The notes beneath the pieces were generated by a model, which searched no databases, was not told the origin of the DNA, and saw only the letters and a list, made by a program, of their open reading frames with translations. DNA of 64,000 nucleotides from Fusobacteriaceae bacterium. GTDB taxonomy: Bacteria > Fusobacteriota > Fusobacteriia > Fusobacteriales > Fusobacteriaceae. Location of the stretch: positions 1 to 64,000 of the forward strand of contig JAITPM010000055.1 of assembly GCA_031289425.1 (NCBI GenBank), read 5' to 3'. Both the position numbers and the translations under genes were made by a program. Of the stretch, positions 50,617 to 60,464 are shown piece by piece. Numbering within the stretch: position 1 is the first letter of the stretch; every line of letters begins with the position of its first letter.

Positions 50617-52106
50617 TGAAAGAATTTATAAAAATAAATCCTTTGGATAATGTTATAATACTTTTGAAAGATTTTAAAAAAGATGAGATAATAAATATAG
50701 ATAATAATAAAATAAAATTATCAGAAAACATATCAAGAGGTCATAAAATAGCTATCACTGATATAAAAGCAAATGATAATATTATAAAATACGGCTTTCC
50801 CATAGGCCATGCTATAGTCGATATAAAAAGTGGCGCATGGGTTCATACTCACAACACAAAAACTAATCTTAGCGATTTGAACTCGTACTCTTATTCACCC
50901 AAATTTATAAAAAGTACTTTTTCTAGCAAAAATAGAAATGTGCAGGTATACAAAAGGAAAAATGGGAATGTCGGGATTAGAAATGAGCTATGGATAATAC
51001 CAACTGTTGGATGTGTGAATGCTATTGGTCAAACAATTATGAATGAATTTTTAAAAGAAGTCTCAGATTTGCAAATAGATGGAGTAAATGTCTTGACACA
51101 TGATTATGGTTGTTCTCAACTGGGGGATGACCATATAAATACAAGAACTATCCTGCAAAATACAGTAAAACATCCGAATGCCGGTGGAGTATTGGTACTG
51201 GGACTTGGCTGTGAAAATAATCAGATGAATGATTTTATAAAAACTTTGGGAGAATATGATGAAAGCAGAGTAAAATTTTTGGTTTGTCAAGAAGTCTCAG
51301 ATGAAATATATGAGGGTAAAAAAATTCTTTTATCTCTATATGAGAATATGAAAAATGACAAAAGAGAATTAGCTCCCCTATCTTCTATAAATTTTGGTTT
51401 GGAATGCGGTGGTTCTGATGGTTTATCAGGAATAACTGCAAATCCAATGTTAGGAGAATTTTCTGATTATATTGTTTCTATAGGCGGGGTATCTGTCTTG
51501 ACCGAGGTTCCTGAAATGTTTGGCGCCGAGACTATTTTGATGGAAAGATGCAAAAATGTGGAAACATTCGAAAAATGTGTAAGATTAATCAATGATTTTA
51601 AAGAATATTTTATAAGACATGATCAACAAATTTATGAAAATCCTTCTCCAGGAAATAAAAGAGGTGGAATAACTACACTAGAGGATAAATCCCTCGGCTG
51701 TACGCAAAAATCTGGTACTTCCAAGGTAATAGATGTATTAAAATATGGAGAGATAATAAAAGAAAAAGGATTAAATCTTTTGAGTGCACCCGGAAATGAT
51801 TTGGTAGCTACTACGGCTTTATCTGCTATTGGGTGTCATATAGTATTATTTACAACAGGGCTAGGAAATCCATATGGTGGTTATATTCCCACTATAAAAA
51901 TCTCAACTAACACTCCTTTATTTGAAAAAAAGAGAAATTGGATAGATTTTGATGCGGGAAGGTTGGTTAGTAGCGATATTTCCATGAGCAATCTTACGGA
52001 AGAATTTATAGATTATGTTGTAAAAGTAATAAATGGGGAGAAAGCCAATAATGAAAAAAATAATTTCAGAGAAATGGCTATATTTAAATCAGGGATAACG
52101 CTATAA
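50616..52106 (+). CDS. uxaA: Altronate dehydratase
   Basis: SAF-like N-terminus HAIVDIKSGAWVHTHN; GCSQLGDDH; GLECGGSDGLSGITANP. Confidence 0.95.
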   Translation: MKEFIKINPLDNVIILLKDFKKDEIINIDNNKIKLSENISRGHKIAITDIKANDNIIKYGFPIGHAIVDIKSGAWVHTHNTKTNLSDLNSYSYSPKFIKSTFSSKNRNVQVYKRKNGNVGIRNELWIIPTVGCVNAIGQTIMNEFLKEVSDLQIDGVNVLTHDYGCSQLGDDHINTRTILQNTVKHPNAGGVLVLGLGCENNQMNDFIKTLGEYDESRVKFLVCQEVSDEIYEGKKILLSLYENMKNDKRELAPLSSINFGLECGGSDGLSGITANPMLGEFSDYIVSIGGVSVLTEVPEMFGAETILMERCKNVETFEKCVRLINDFKEYFIRHDQQIYENPSPGNKRGGITTLEDKSLGCTQKSGTSKVIDVLKYGEIIKEKGLNLLSAPGNDLVATTALSAIGCHIVLFTTGLGNPYGGYIPTIKISTNTPLFEKKRNWIDFDAGRLVSSDISMSNLTEEFIDYVVKVINGEKANNEKNNFREMAIFKSGITL

Positions 52107-52138
52107 AATAAAAATATGTTTTTAATAATAATTTTCAT

Positions 52139-52177
52139 AAAAAAATTCCATAAGATATTATTTATGGAGTTTTTTTA
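52139..52177. terminator. Bidirectional terminator after uxaA
   Basis: AAAAAATTCCATAA-gatatta-TTTATGGAGTTTTTTT. Confidence 0.8.
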
Positions 52178-52203
52178 TGTTAAATTTTATATTTATTTTT
52201 TAT

Positions 52204-53580
52204 CTATTTTATATGCAACAAGTGAGTAGCAAATCCAAAATATACCATTAAAGCACAAGCATCTACAATTGTTGTAATCAAGGGACTAGCCATAATAGCC
52301 GGATCCAATTTGCAAGCTTTAGCAACCACTGGTAATACTCCACCTACTACTTTAGCCAATATAACTGTTATGAATAAACTTATTGAAACCACTAAAGCTA
52401 CCATTGGCCCTGTAGTATCAAAGAAAAAAATTCTGGCAAAATTTACAATTGCTAATACCAGCCCAACTACAAAACTAACCCGAAATTCTCTCCAAAGAAT
52501 TTTCCATACATCCTCTAATCCTATCTCACCAAGAGCTATTCCGCGTATTATCAAAGTAGATGATTGAGACCCTGCATTCCCACCGGTATCCATGAGCATC
52601 GGAATGAAAGCAGCCAAAACAACTACAGATTGCAAGACATCTTCATATCTTCTTATTATTTTACCGGTAAAAGTAGCCGAAACCATAAGTACTAAAAGCC
52701 ACATTATTCTGTGCTTTGCCAGAGAAAAAATAGACTCTTTTAAGTATTCCTCATCTGATGGAGCCATAGCAGCCATCTTATGGAAATCTTCTGTATTTTC
52801 TTGATCTATTACGTCTACTATATCATCTATCGTAATCATACCGACTAATCTATCTTCATTATCGACAACTGGTAAGGATGTCAAGTCATATTTTCTAAAT
52901 AATTCTGCTACATTTTCTTGGTCAGTCGTAGTCGTAGTCTTTATATTATCTGTATCCATAACATCTACGATATACAATACATCATCCAAAAATATAAGGC
53001 TTTTTAACGATATATCACCAATGAGTTTCCTTTGGTTGTCTATAACATAACAGGTATCATAAGTAGCACTGTCTATTCCTACTTTTTTTATGTATTCGAT
53101 AGCTTCTCCAACTGTCAGAGTATTTTTTAATGCTATATACTCTACTGTCATTACACTTCCGGCGCTATTTTCCGGATATTTCAAAAATCTATTTAATAAT
53201 TGTCTCGTAGAAGTAGAAGAATTTCTCAGAATCCTATCAACTAGGTTTGCCGGCATCTCTTCTATAACGTCAACTGCATCATCCAAAAACATGTCATTTA
53301 TTATAAACGTAAGCTCACCGTCGGTGATACCTTCGATAACTTCTTGTTGTTTCTCTATGGATAGATACGAAAAAACTTCAGCTGAAATATCCTTTGGGAA
53401 TATTCTGAATAATTTCAGACACTGTTCTTTGGGGAGTTCTCCACAATAATCTGCTATATCTACAGGGTTTTTATCATCTAGAATTTTGCGAATTTCTGTG
53501 ATTTTATTATTGTTTAATAATTCTAAAATTTGTTCCATATCAACACCTCCATAACTTAAGCCTACATTATAGGGTATCAT
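52204..53580 (-). CDS. mgtE: Magnesium transporter MgtE
   Basis: CBS domains, MLMDTGGNAGSQSSTLIIRGIALGEI. True start probably the internal MEQILELL. Confidence 0.96.
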   Translation of the reverse strand: MIPYNVGLSYGGVDMEQILELLNNNKITEIRKILDDKNPVDIADYCGELPKEQCLKLFRIFPKDISAEVFSYLSIEKQQEVIEGITDGELTFIINDMFLDDAVDVIEEMPANLVDRILRNSSTSTRQLLNRFLKYPENSAGSVMTVEYIALKNTLTVGEAIEYIKKVGIDSATYDTCYVIDNQRKLIGDISLKSLIFLDDVLYIVDVMDTDNIKTTTTTDQENVAELFRKYDLTSLPVVDNEDRLVGMITIDDIVDVIDQENTEDFHKMAAMAPSDEEYLKESIFSLAKHRIMWLLVLMVSATFTGKIIRRYEDVLQSVVVLAAFIPMLMDTGGNAGSQSSTLIIRGIALGEIGLEDVWKILWREFRVSFVVGLVLAIVNFARIFFFDTTGPMVALVVSISLFITVILAKVVGGVLPVVAKACKLDPAIMASPLITTIVDACALMVYFGFATHLLHIK

Positions 53581-53718
53581 TTTATAAATAAAAAGGCAAC
53601 ATTTTTCTGAATAATAATTGTTTAATCAAATTTCTAAGTATAGTATAAATTATTAGTATTACTTAATTTATTGTTTTCAAAATTTTATAAAACTCAGAAA
53701 TAAAAGGGATTTTTATTT

Positions 53719-55041
53719 TTATTCTTCTTTATTTTTATTTTCAAACGATATAAATATCGGTGTCCCCTCAAATCCAAAAGCTTCTCTAAATTTATTTTCT
53801 ATGTATCTTACATAAGAAAAATGTATCAACTCCGGATAATTGCAAAACATAACAAATTTAGGTGGAGCTACAGAGACTTGAGTGGCGTAATTTATCTTTA
53901 TTACCCTTCCTTTTCTAGTAGGTGGATTATTCATAATAATAGCATCTTTTAGTACAGTATTCAAAAGACCTGTCGATATTCTCTTGGTATACTCTATATA
54001 TATTTTATCTGAAGTATCTAGTAATTTCGTAGTTCTTTGACCTGTGAGAGCCGAAATAAATTCTATCGGTGCATAAGATAAAAATGGTAATTGATCATAT
54101 AAAGATTTAGTCATATCTTTCATAGTATTAGTTTTTTTCTCTACCAAATCCCATTTATTAACGACTATTATTATTGGCTTATTCTCTTCAGCCGCAATTC
54201 CTGCAATTTTTTTATCTTGCTCAGCAAGGCCATCCTTTCCATCTATTAGTAAAAAACATATATCAGCCCGTTTAATTGTTTTTATCGCACGAAGTACAGA
54301 ATAATACTCCAAGCTCTCTTCAATTCTAGATTTTCTTCTGATTCCAGCTGTATCTATAATAACATATTTTTTATCATTGTATTCTATCAATGTATCTATC
54401 GCATCTCTTGTAGTACCTGCAATATCACTTACTATTGTTCTCTCTTCTCCGGCGAATCTGTTTACAAGGGATGATTTCCCAGTATTTGGTCGCCCTATTA
54501 TAGCTATTTTTAGTACTCCTTCCTGTTCATCTGGAAATTCTATAGTTTCCATTGTGGAAACCATTATATCAAGCATATCTCCGAGGTTTACCTTATGTTC
54601 AGCAGAAATAGCTATTACATTTTCAAATCCCAAAGACCAAAAATCATGGATGCAATCCTTTTGCTTTTTATAGTCATCTACTTTATTTACACATACTATT
54701 ATCGGTTTTAATTTTTTTCTCAAAATATTGGCTATTTCATCATCTAAAGGATTTACGCCACTTCTTCCATCCACTATAAATAAAATAATATCAGCCTCAT
54801 TCATAGCGACTTCGGCCTGTTCTTTTATTTTAGACATCATAAAATCTTTATTCCTAGGCTCCAACCCCCCAGTATCAACTAACACAAATTCTTTACCATT
54901 CCATTCTGCATCCCTATAGAGTCGATCTCTTGTAACCCCCGGGGTATCGTCCACTATAGCAATTCTATCTCCTACTAAATTATTAAACAATGTAGATTTA
55001 CCTACATTGGGTCTACCTACTATTGCAACTATCGGTTTCAT
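53719..55041 (-). CDS. der: Ribosome-associated GTPase Der (EngA)
   Basis: Tandem GTPase domains: GRPNVGKSTLFN and GRPNTGKSSLVN; NKVD, NKWD. Confidence 0.98.
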   Translation of the reverse strand: MKPIVAIVGRPNVGKSTLFNNLVGDRIAIVDDTPGVTRDRLYRDAEWNGKEFVLVDTGGLEPRNKDFMMSKIKEQAEVAMNEADIILFIVDGRSGVNPLDDEIANILRKKLKPIIVCVNKVDDYKKQKDCIHDFWSLGFENVIAISAEHKVNLGDMLDIMVSTMETIEFPDEQEGVLKIAIIGRPNTGKSSLVNRFAGEERTIVSDIAGTTRDAIDTLIEYNDKKYVIIDTAGIRRKSRIEESLEYYSVLRAIKTIKRADICFLLIDGKDGLAEQDKKIAGIAAEENKPIIIVVNKWDLVEKKTNTMKDMTKSLYDQLPFLSYAPIEFISALTGQRTTKLLDTSDKIYIEYTKRISTGLLNTVLKDAIIMNNPPTRKGRVIKINYATQVSVAPPKFVMFCNYPELIHFSYVRYIENKFREAFGFEGTPIFISFENKNKEE

Positions 55042-55825
55042 TTATATCCTCCAAAATTTCTATTTTATTCCCTTTATAATATATCTTCCCGTCTTTTAAG
55101 AAAAATTGTACAGGGTATATCTCTACTCCCATATTTATAGCTTCATAAAATACTTTATTAAATACTTTATCTGTCTCGAATCTAGGCCTGAAATAATTGG
55201 AATCTCTAAAAATCAAAAGTAATACCGCCGCTCTATCACCACTATTTTTAATTTTCATCAATTCATGCAAATGTCTTGATGCTCTCTCACTTGGAGCATC
55301 AGGAAACATAGCGATTTTATTAACAGATAAAGAAACTCCCTTTACCTCCACCCAAATTCTCTCCGTTTTATTGTCTATCTGTTTTTCTAATAAATAATCA
55401 ATTCTACTATCTCCATATTTTACTTCCGCTCTTAATTTTTCTATCTTACCAAAAGGTGATATTTCAGAATCGTTCAGAAAATTTTCAGATATATATCTGT
55501 GTAATGAAGAATTTATTAATATTTCTTCCCCATCCTCAGCAAATGCCGATATAATATCGTACATTGTTTTTCTTTTTTCGAAATTTTTAGCTTTTAATAT
55601 TGATATTTTATTGGGAACATAAAGCAGTTCTTTTATTCTTCCAGAATCATGCAAATGGCATACAAAAATAGATTTATCTATTTTCACATTTACAATAAAT
55701 CTATTAGGTCTATCTACAAATGTACCATTTTGACAGTTTCCAATTGTATATATTAATTTATTATTTATTTTAGTTTTTGTATTTTTTTTATTTTCCTGAT
55801 TTACTTTATCTTCTTTATCTTTCAT
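55013..55825 (-). CDS. sfsA: SfsA-family protein
   Basis: FVDRPNRFIVNV, CHLHDSGRIKELL, WVEVKGVSL, FPDAPSERASRHLHEL; overlaps der. Confidence 0.92.
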   Translation of the reverse strand: MKDKEDKVNQENKKNTKTKINNKLIYTIGNCQNGTFVDRPNRFIVNVKIDKSIFVCHLHDSGRIKELLYVPNKISILKAKNFEKRKTMYDIISAFAEDGEEILINSSLHRYISENFLNDSEISPFGKIEKLRAEVKYGDSRIDYLLEKQIDNKTERIWVEVKGVSLSVNKIAMFPDAPSERASRHLHELMKIKNSGDRAAVLLLIFRDSNYFRPRFETDKVFNKVFYEAINMGVEIYPVQFFLKDGKIYYKGNKIEILEDINETDSCNSR

Positions 55826-55854
55826 TAAGTTCTATTCCTCATGAATTGCATTTA

Positions 55855-56763
55855 TTACTGTTGAGAAGTATCCTTATCAGTATAAATAAACATCATTATC
55901 GCCATTGATAAAATTATTGCATATCCAAGCCAGCTGTATTTATCAGGAATCTGATTGAATATAACAAATCCTATTATTGCAGCAAAAATAATCTGAGAAT
56001 AATCATATACTGATATTTCTTTGGCTGGAGCGTAAAAATAAGCCTTCGTCATAGAAAATTGTCCGCCTGCAGCAGCTGTGCCAGCCATCATCAATATAAA
56101 AATTTGTTTTAATGTCATCGGAGCATAATGGGTTACAATATATGGTAATGTCGTAATACAAGAAAAAGAAGAAAAGAAAAAAACTATTAATACGCCTTTT
56201 ACTCCTCTATTTCCCAAAATTCTTATAAAACAAAACCCGGCTCCAGAAGTGAGTCCTCCCATAAACCCTATCAATGACGGTATAATTTCTGCATTTTGAA
56301 AAGTTGGCTTTATTATAAATAGACTTCCTATAAAAGCACCTATTATCGCTATCGTTTGCAATGGTTTTAATTTTTCTTTTAGTAGTATCCAACTAAATAT
56401 AATTGCAAAGAATGGCGACATTTTATTTAACATAGTAGCATCTGCCATCACTAAATGATCGATTGCATAAAAATTACATAAAACGCCAATAGTTCCTAAA
56501 ATTGCTCTCAGTAAAAAATATTTTAAATGTTCTTTTTTTATAGAAATATCATCTTTGTCTTTTAGGAGTATGGTTATAGCTATAAGTGCAGCGACAAAAT
56601 TTCTAAAGAAACTTTTTTGTACAGACGGCAAATCACCAGATAACCTTACAAATGTATTGGTGAGTGCAAAAAAGAAAGCGGATAATACTATAAATATAAT
56701 TCCTTTATACTTTTGATTCATCATTTTTTTATTATTTTGTTGATATTCATTGCCGGTTCCCAT
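55855..56763 (-). CDS. DMT/EamA-family transporter
   Basis: Two EamA repeats, 10 TM. Confidence 0.92.
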   Translation of the reverse strand: MGTGNEYQQNNKKMMNQKYKGIIFIVLSAFFFALTNTFVRLSGDLPSVQKSFFRNFVAALIAITILLKDKDDISIKKEHLKYFLLRAILGTIGVLCNFYAIDHLVMADATMLNKMSPFFAIIFSWILLKEKLKPLQTIAIIGAFIGSLFIIKPTFQNAEIIPSLIGFMGGLTSGAGFCFIRILGNRGVKGVLIVFFFSSFSCITTLPYIVTHYAPMTLKQIFILMMAGTAAAGGQFSMTKAYFYAPAKEISVYDYSQIIFAAIIGFVIFNQIPDKYSWLGYAIILSMAIMMFIYTDKDTSQQ

Positions 56764-56818
56764 TTGATCAGCCCCATAAAGTAGTTAATGTTTCTTATAA
56801 TATTTGATGTTTGATGTG

Positions 56819-57733
56819 TTATTTATTAGTTTCAAAAATTTCTCTGGCGTTATCTACATCCTCTTCTAATGATACTTTTATAGCTACAATTGCAACCTCT
56901 AATTGAGATAAGTCTGGTTCTTTTGTAGTTATTTTTTGTAAAAGAAGTCCTGGAGAAACTAAGAATTTTACTATTTTATTGTCTAAATGTTTGCTGCTAT
57001 ATCTTTGCAACTCATAAGAAATACCAGCAATAATCGGCATCAATAAAATTCTTAGAGATGTTTTTTGCAATATTCTCATTATATGGCCGGTTGGAGTAGG
57101 AATGATAAAATCAACAGCCGAAAAAACTATGATTGCGGTCAGCATAACTGTAAGCAGAAAACTAGTTCCACATCTCACATGAAGTTTAGTATATCTCTTG
57201 GCATTTTCTGGTTTTAATTCAGCAAAATGTTCGTAAGCAGCTATAGATTTATGTTCTGCTCCATGATATTCATAGACTCTCCTGATATCTTTATATAATG
57301 TTATTATCCAGATATAAAAGACGAAAAGAGTCAATCTTAGCAATGCTTCAAATAAATTTGAAAATAATTTATTGTTTTTTATAAATAAACTCCCTATTAC
57401 TGAAGGCAATGCTATAAAAAACAATACTCCCAAGCATAATGAAAAAACAGTAGCTAAAACAGCTTGCTTTTGAGTCAAGTTTTCTTCATTCTCGTCAGCT
57501 TGGCTAGCAGAAAACGTAAGTTCCTTTACCCCTATAACTAAGGCCTCAAACAATGAAAAAGTACCTCTTATAAAAGGAATTTTCGACATTTTATTCATTT
57601 GATCTGATATTTTTGTTTTTTTATAAACAATTTCTCCACTAGGTTTTCTAACAGCAGTTGCTATCCATTTTGGGCTTCTCATCATGACGCCTTCTATTAC
57701 TGCTTGCCCCCCTATAGTGACTCTATTTGACAT
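56819..57733 (-). CDS. DUF1385 family protein
   Basis: IGGQAVIEGVMMRSPKWIATAVRKPSGEI; YHGAEHKSIAAYEH; HVRCGTSFLL. Confidence 0.93.
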   Translation of the reverse strand: MSNRVTIGGQAVIEGVMMRSPKWIATAVRKPSGEIVYKKTKISDQMNKMSKIPFIRGTFSLFEALVIGVKELTFSASQADENEENLTQKQAVLATVFSLCLGVLFFIALPSVIGSLFIKNNKLFSNLFEALLRLTLFVFYIWIITLYKDIRRVYEYHGAEHKSIAAYEHFAELKPENAKRYTKLHVRCGTSFLLTVMLTAIIVFSAVDFIIPTPTGHIMRILQKTSLRILLMPIIAGISYELQRYSSKHLDNKIVKFLVSPGLLLQKITTKEPDLSQLEVAIVAIKVSLEEDVDNAREIFETNK

Positions 57734-57845
57734 ATTCAGTCTCCTTTCTGTATTATATAAATAATTATTATAGTATTTTAATTATATCATAGAATCAAGA
57801 TATTATATAATAATTTTATGTTAAATAAACTATTTTTTTATATTT

Positions 57846-59384
57846 TTATCCTTTGCATTTTAATATTACAAATGTCAAGTCATCTTCTTGTTCCGCTCCA
57901 CCTCTAAACTTTGAAACACCTTCTAATATTTTATTTTTTATTTCATTAGGGGTTTTACTACTGTTTTCCAAGATTATCTCTTTTACTCGCTCTATTCCAA
58001 AAAGATTTCTCTCAAAATTAGTAGCTTCAGTGAGTCCATCAGTGTAAAATAATATTACATCATTTTCATCTAATTTTAATTCTCCTTGCTTATATTCATA
58101 ATTTTTAGTAAATCCTATTGCAACCCCTTTCACACTATGAGTTTCAATAGTTTGTGATTTAGATCGGTATACTATGATAGGATTATGCCCGGCATTTGAA
58201 TAATATAAAGTTCTTGTATTCTGGTAATATTTACTGTGGAATATTGTAATAAACATTTCTTCAGAAATATCCGAATATATAATTCTATTCAATTCATTTA
58301 ATTCATTATTAGGTTTGGTATCTCCAATTATACTGAGAGTTTTTAGAACTGCACGTCCCAAAGCAAGTAATAGTGCTGCCGGCATACCTTTTCCACTTAC
58401 ATCAGCGATTGTCACACTAAAGGAATTATCATCTAATATAGTATAATCATAATAATCTCCTCCGATTTCTTTGGCCGGTTCAAAATAATTAGCAATTTCT
58501 AGATTACATATTTCACCTATATCCTTTGGAATAATCTGTCTTTGGATTTTTGCAGCCACTTCCAGTTCTTTAGAAATTCTTTCTTTAACAAGTAAATCCG
58601 CATAGATTTGCGCATTATTTATCGCTATAGATATCTGTATTACGAGAGCTGAAATAGTTTCGGCATCTATATCGTTTACCTTATTTTTATCCTCTATGAT
58701 ATAGATGACCCCAAGTTCTTTCCCTTTTACATTTAAGGGATATATCATAACGAGTTCATCTTTATTTAAATTAAATCCATTTGATAAATTTTGATAAATA
58801 TTTTTGTAATCAATTCTCCTGAAATTTTTTATTTCATCAGGAGAAAAATAAACCTCGCCCTTAAAACGAATTCCACCTTTTATTTTCTTATTTACTAACC
58901 CTCCATTTTCCCATAAATATAAAGAGATTCTCTTTATACCTGTCAAAACAAAATATGCATCTATAATAATATTTATTATTTTTTTCAGTTTTAATGAAGA
59001 TAAAGCAGACCGTGATATAGAATTGAGATTGGATAAATTTTCTACTCTTCGTTCCAGTATATTATTACTATATTCCAATTGACTGGATTTTATGACAAGA
59101 GAATTATAAGTCATCTCCAATTCTTTTCTATATTCTTTTAATTCTTCTATTGAATTATCCAATTCCGAATCTTGTTTTTTTATTTTTTCAAGAGTGATAT
59201 CATATTCCCCTTTTATAATTTCGTCAGAGAAATTTTCTATTTCATTTTTTTCTCTCAAGTTTTTTAAAACTTTTATTACTAATTGTGTATTTTCTTTATT
59301 TTTTTTAACACCATGGACGGTTATAAAAAGCAATAAAGCAAAAATAATAAAAGACAAAGGATAAATCATCAGTCTATCACCCAT
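57846..59384 (-). CDS. GAF-domain PP2C/SpoIIE (RsbU-like) serine phosphatase
   Basis: AAKIQRQIIPKD, EIGGDYYDY, IADVSGKGMPAALL, FYTDGLTEA, DDLTFVILK. Confidence 0.93.
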   Translation of the reverse strand: MGDRLMIYPLSFIIFALLLFITVHGVKKNKENTQLVIKVLKNLREKNEIENFSDEIIKGEYDITLEKIKKQDSELDNSIEELKEYRKELEMTYNSLVIKSSQLEYSNNILERRVENLSNLNSISRSALSSLKLKKIINIIIDAYFVLTGIKRISLYLWENGGLVNKKIKGGIRFKGEVYFSPDEIKNFRRIDYKNIYQNLSNGFNLNKDELVMIYPLNVKGKELGVIYIIEDKNKVNDIDAETISALVIQISIAINNAQIYADLLVKERISKELEVAAKIQRQIIPKDIGEICNLEIANYFEPAKEIGGDYYDYTILDDNSFSVTIADVSGKGMPAALLLALGRAVLKTLSIIGDTKPNNELNELNRIIYSDISEEMFITIFHSKYYQNTRTLYYSNAGHNPIIVYRSKSQTIETHSVKGVAIGFTKNYEYKQGELKLDENDVILFYTDGLTEATNFERNLFGIERVKEIILENSSKTPNEIKNKILEGVSKFRGGAEQEDDLTFVILKCKG

Positions 59385-60412
59385 GCTGGATCATTTTTCT
59401 TAAAAACTGGAATATCTCTAGAATCGTCATTTTTTCTAACTATAGCCCTTTTTAATTTTTTATCATTTAACTCATTGATTTTAAAATTTTTCAAAGTATT
59501 TATTTTAATAAATCCATTTTTATCACTATCTTTTGCAATTTTTGAATATGTATATAAATTTTTTACAGAAGTTACAATAAAAATTTTTGTCTGTACTATA
59601 TATTCTTTAATATTTTTAGTATTTTTTCCCTCTATTAAAGTTATTTTATTTCCATAAATTTTTTCTTTATCATTAAATTTATGTATTATTATTTTTGAAT
59701 TTTGTGTATCAGAAATCTGAGAATATAGCTTTTCAGAAATATAAATCGGAATATTTGTATTTTGAGCAATATCAATATTACTTTCAGATACTTCAACAAC
59801 CAAATTATCCAGAATATCAAATAAAGGTTTGATGAGAGTTTTCCTTTTTTCTAGAATTTCTCCTATTATTTCAGCTTTATCAAATTCTGTATAGTCAATA
59901 TCTTTGTTATATTCCTTTTCTTTGCCCAAATAAGCTAACCAATAATAATATTGTTTGTTCAAATAACATTGGATTATTCCTGAGTCATATGGCCACTCTA
60001 TACCGATTTCCATATCCAAATTTTCTTGTTCTTTTTTTGTTAAATCTGAAGCATATTTACTATAGAGTTCTTCTATCAAAAAAGGAATCCCCTTGTTTAT
60101 CCTATTTATATCGTCTATAAAATCAATAGGAAAAATTAAATTTATATATTTTTTATCGAGTATCATTCTGGAAGCTATTAAATTTAAAACCTTCAAAAAA
60201 TCATCTTTTTCTTTAGAAGATTCGGGATACTTCAATTTATAAAGGTTGAGATAATTGATTTGATTTTTTTTTATTTCATTTGGAAACGCAACATACTGGA
60301 CAGAATCCTTCCTTTTTATAACTGTTCGTCCAAATAAAATATTATTTATAGCCAATAAAAATATTACTAATATAAATATTTGCATACATAATTTATACAA
60401 ATTTTTAATCAT
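59369..60412 (-). CDS. Hypothetical exported/membrane-anchored protein, coupled to the SpoIIE phosphatase gene
   Basis: 347 aa, N-terminal hydrophobic segment, 16-nt overlap with the downstream phosphatase ORF. Confidence 0.7.
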   Translation of the reverse strand: MIKNLYKLCMQIFILVIFLLAINNILFGRTVIKRKDSVQYVAFPNEIKKNQINYLNLYKLKYPESSKEKDDFLKVLNLIASRMILDKKYINLIFPIDFIDDINRINKGIPFLIEELYSKYASDLTKKEQENLDMEIGIEWPYDSGIIQCYLNKQYYYWLAYLGKEKEYNKDIDYTEFDKAEIIGEILEKRKTLIKPLFDILDNLVVEVSESNIDIAQNTNIPIYISEKLYSQISDTQNSKIIIHKFNDKEKIYGNKITLIEGKNTKNIKEYIVQTKIFIVTSVKNLYTYSKIAKDSDKNGFIKINTLKNFKINELNDKKLKRAIVRKNDDSRDIPVFKKNDPAWVID

Positions 60413-60464
60413 AAATAGCCCTCACTTAATAATTTATTCGCTTTCCATTTTTTAATTTTATTTA

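Noticed and set aside
53581-53718. Mg2+-sensing M-box or other riboswitch upstream of mgtE
   Set aside because: The upstream region is short, AT-rich and shows no M-box-like conserved structure.
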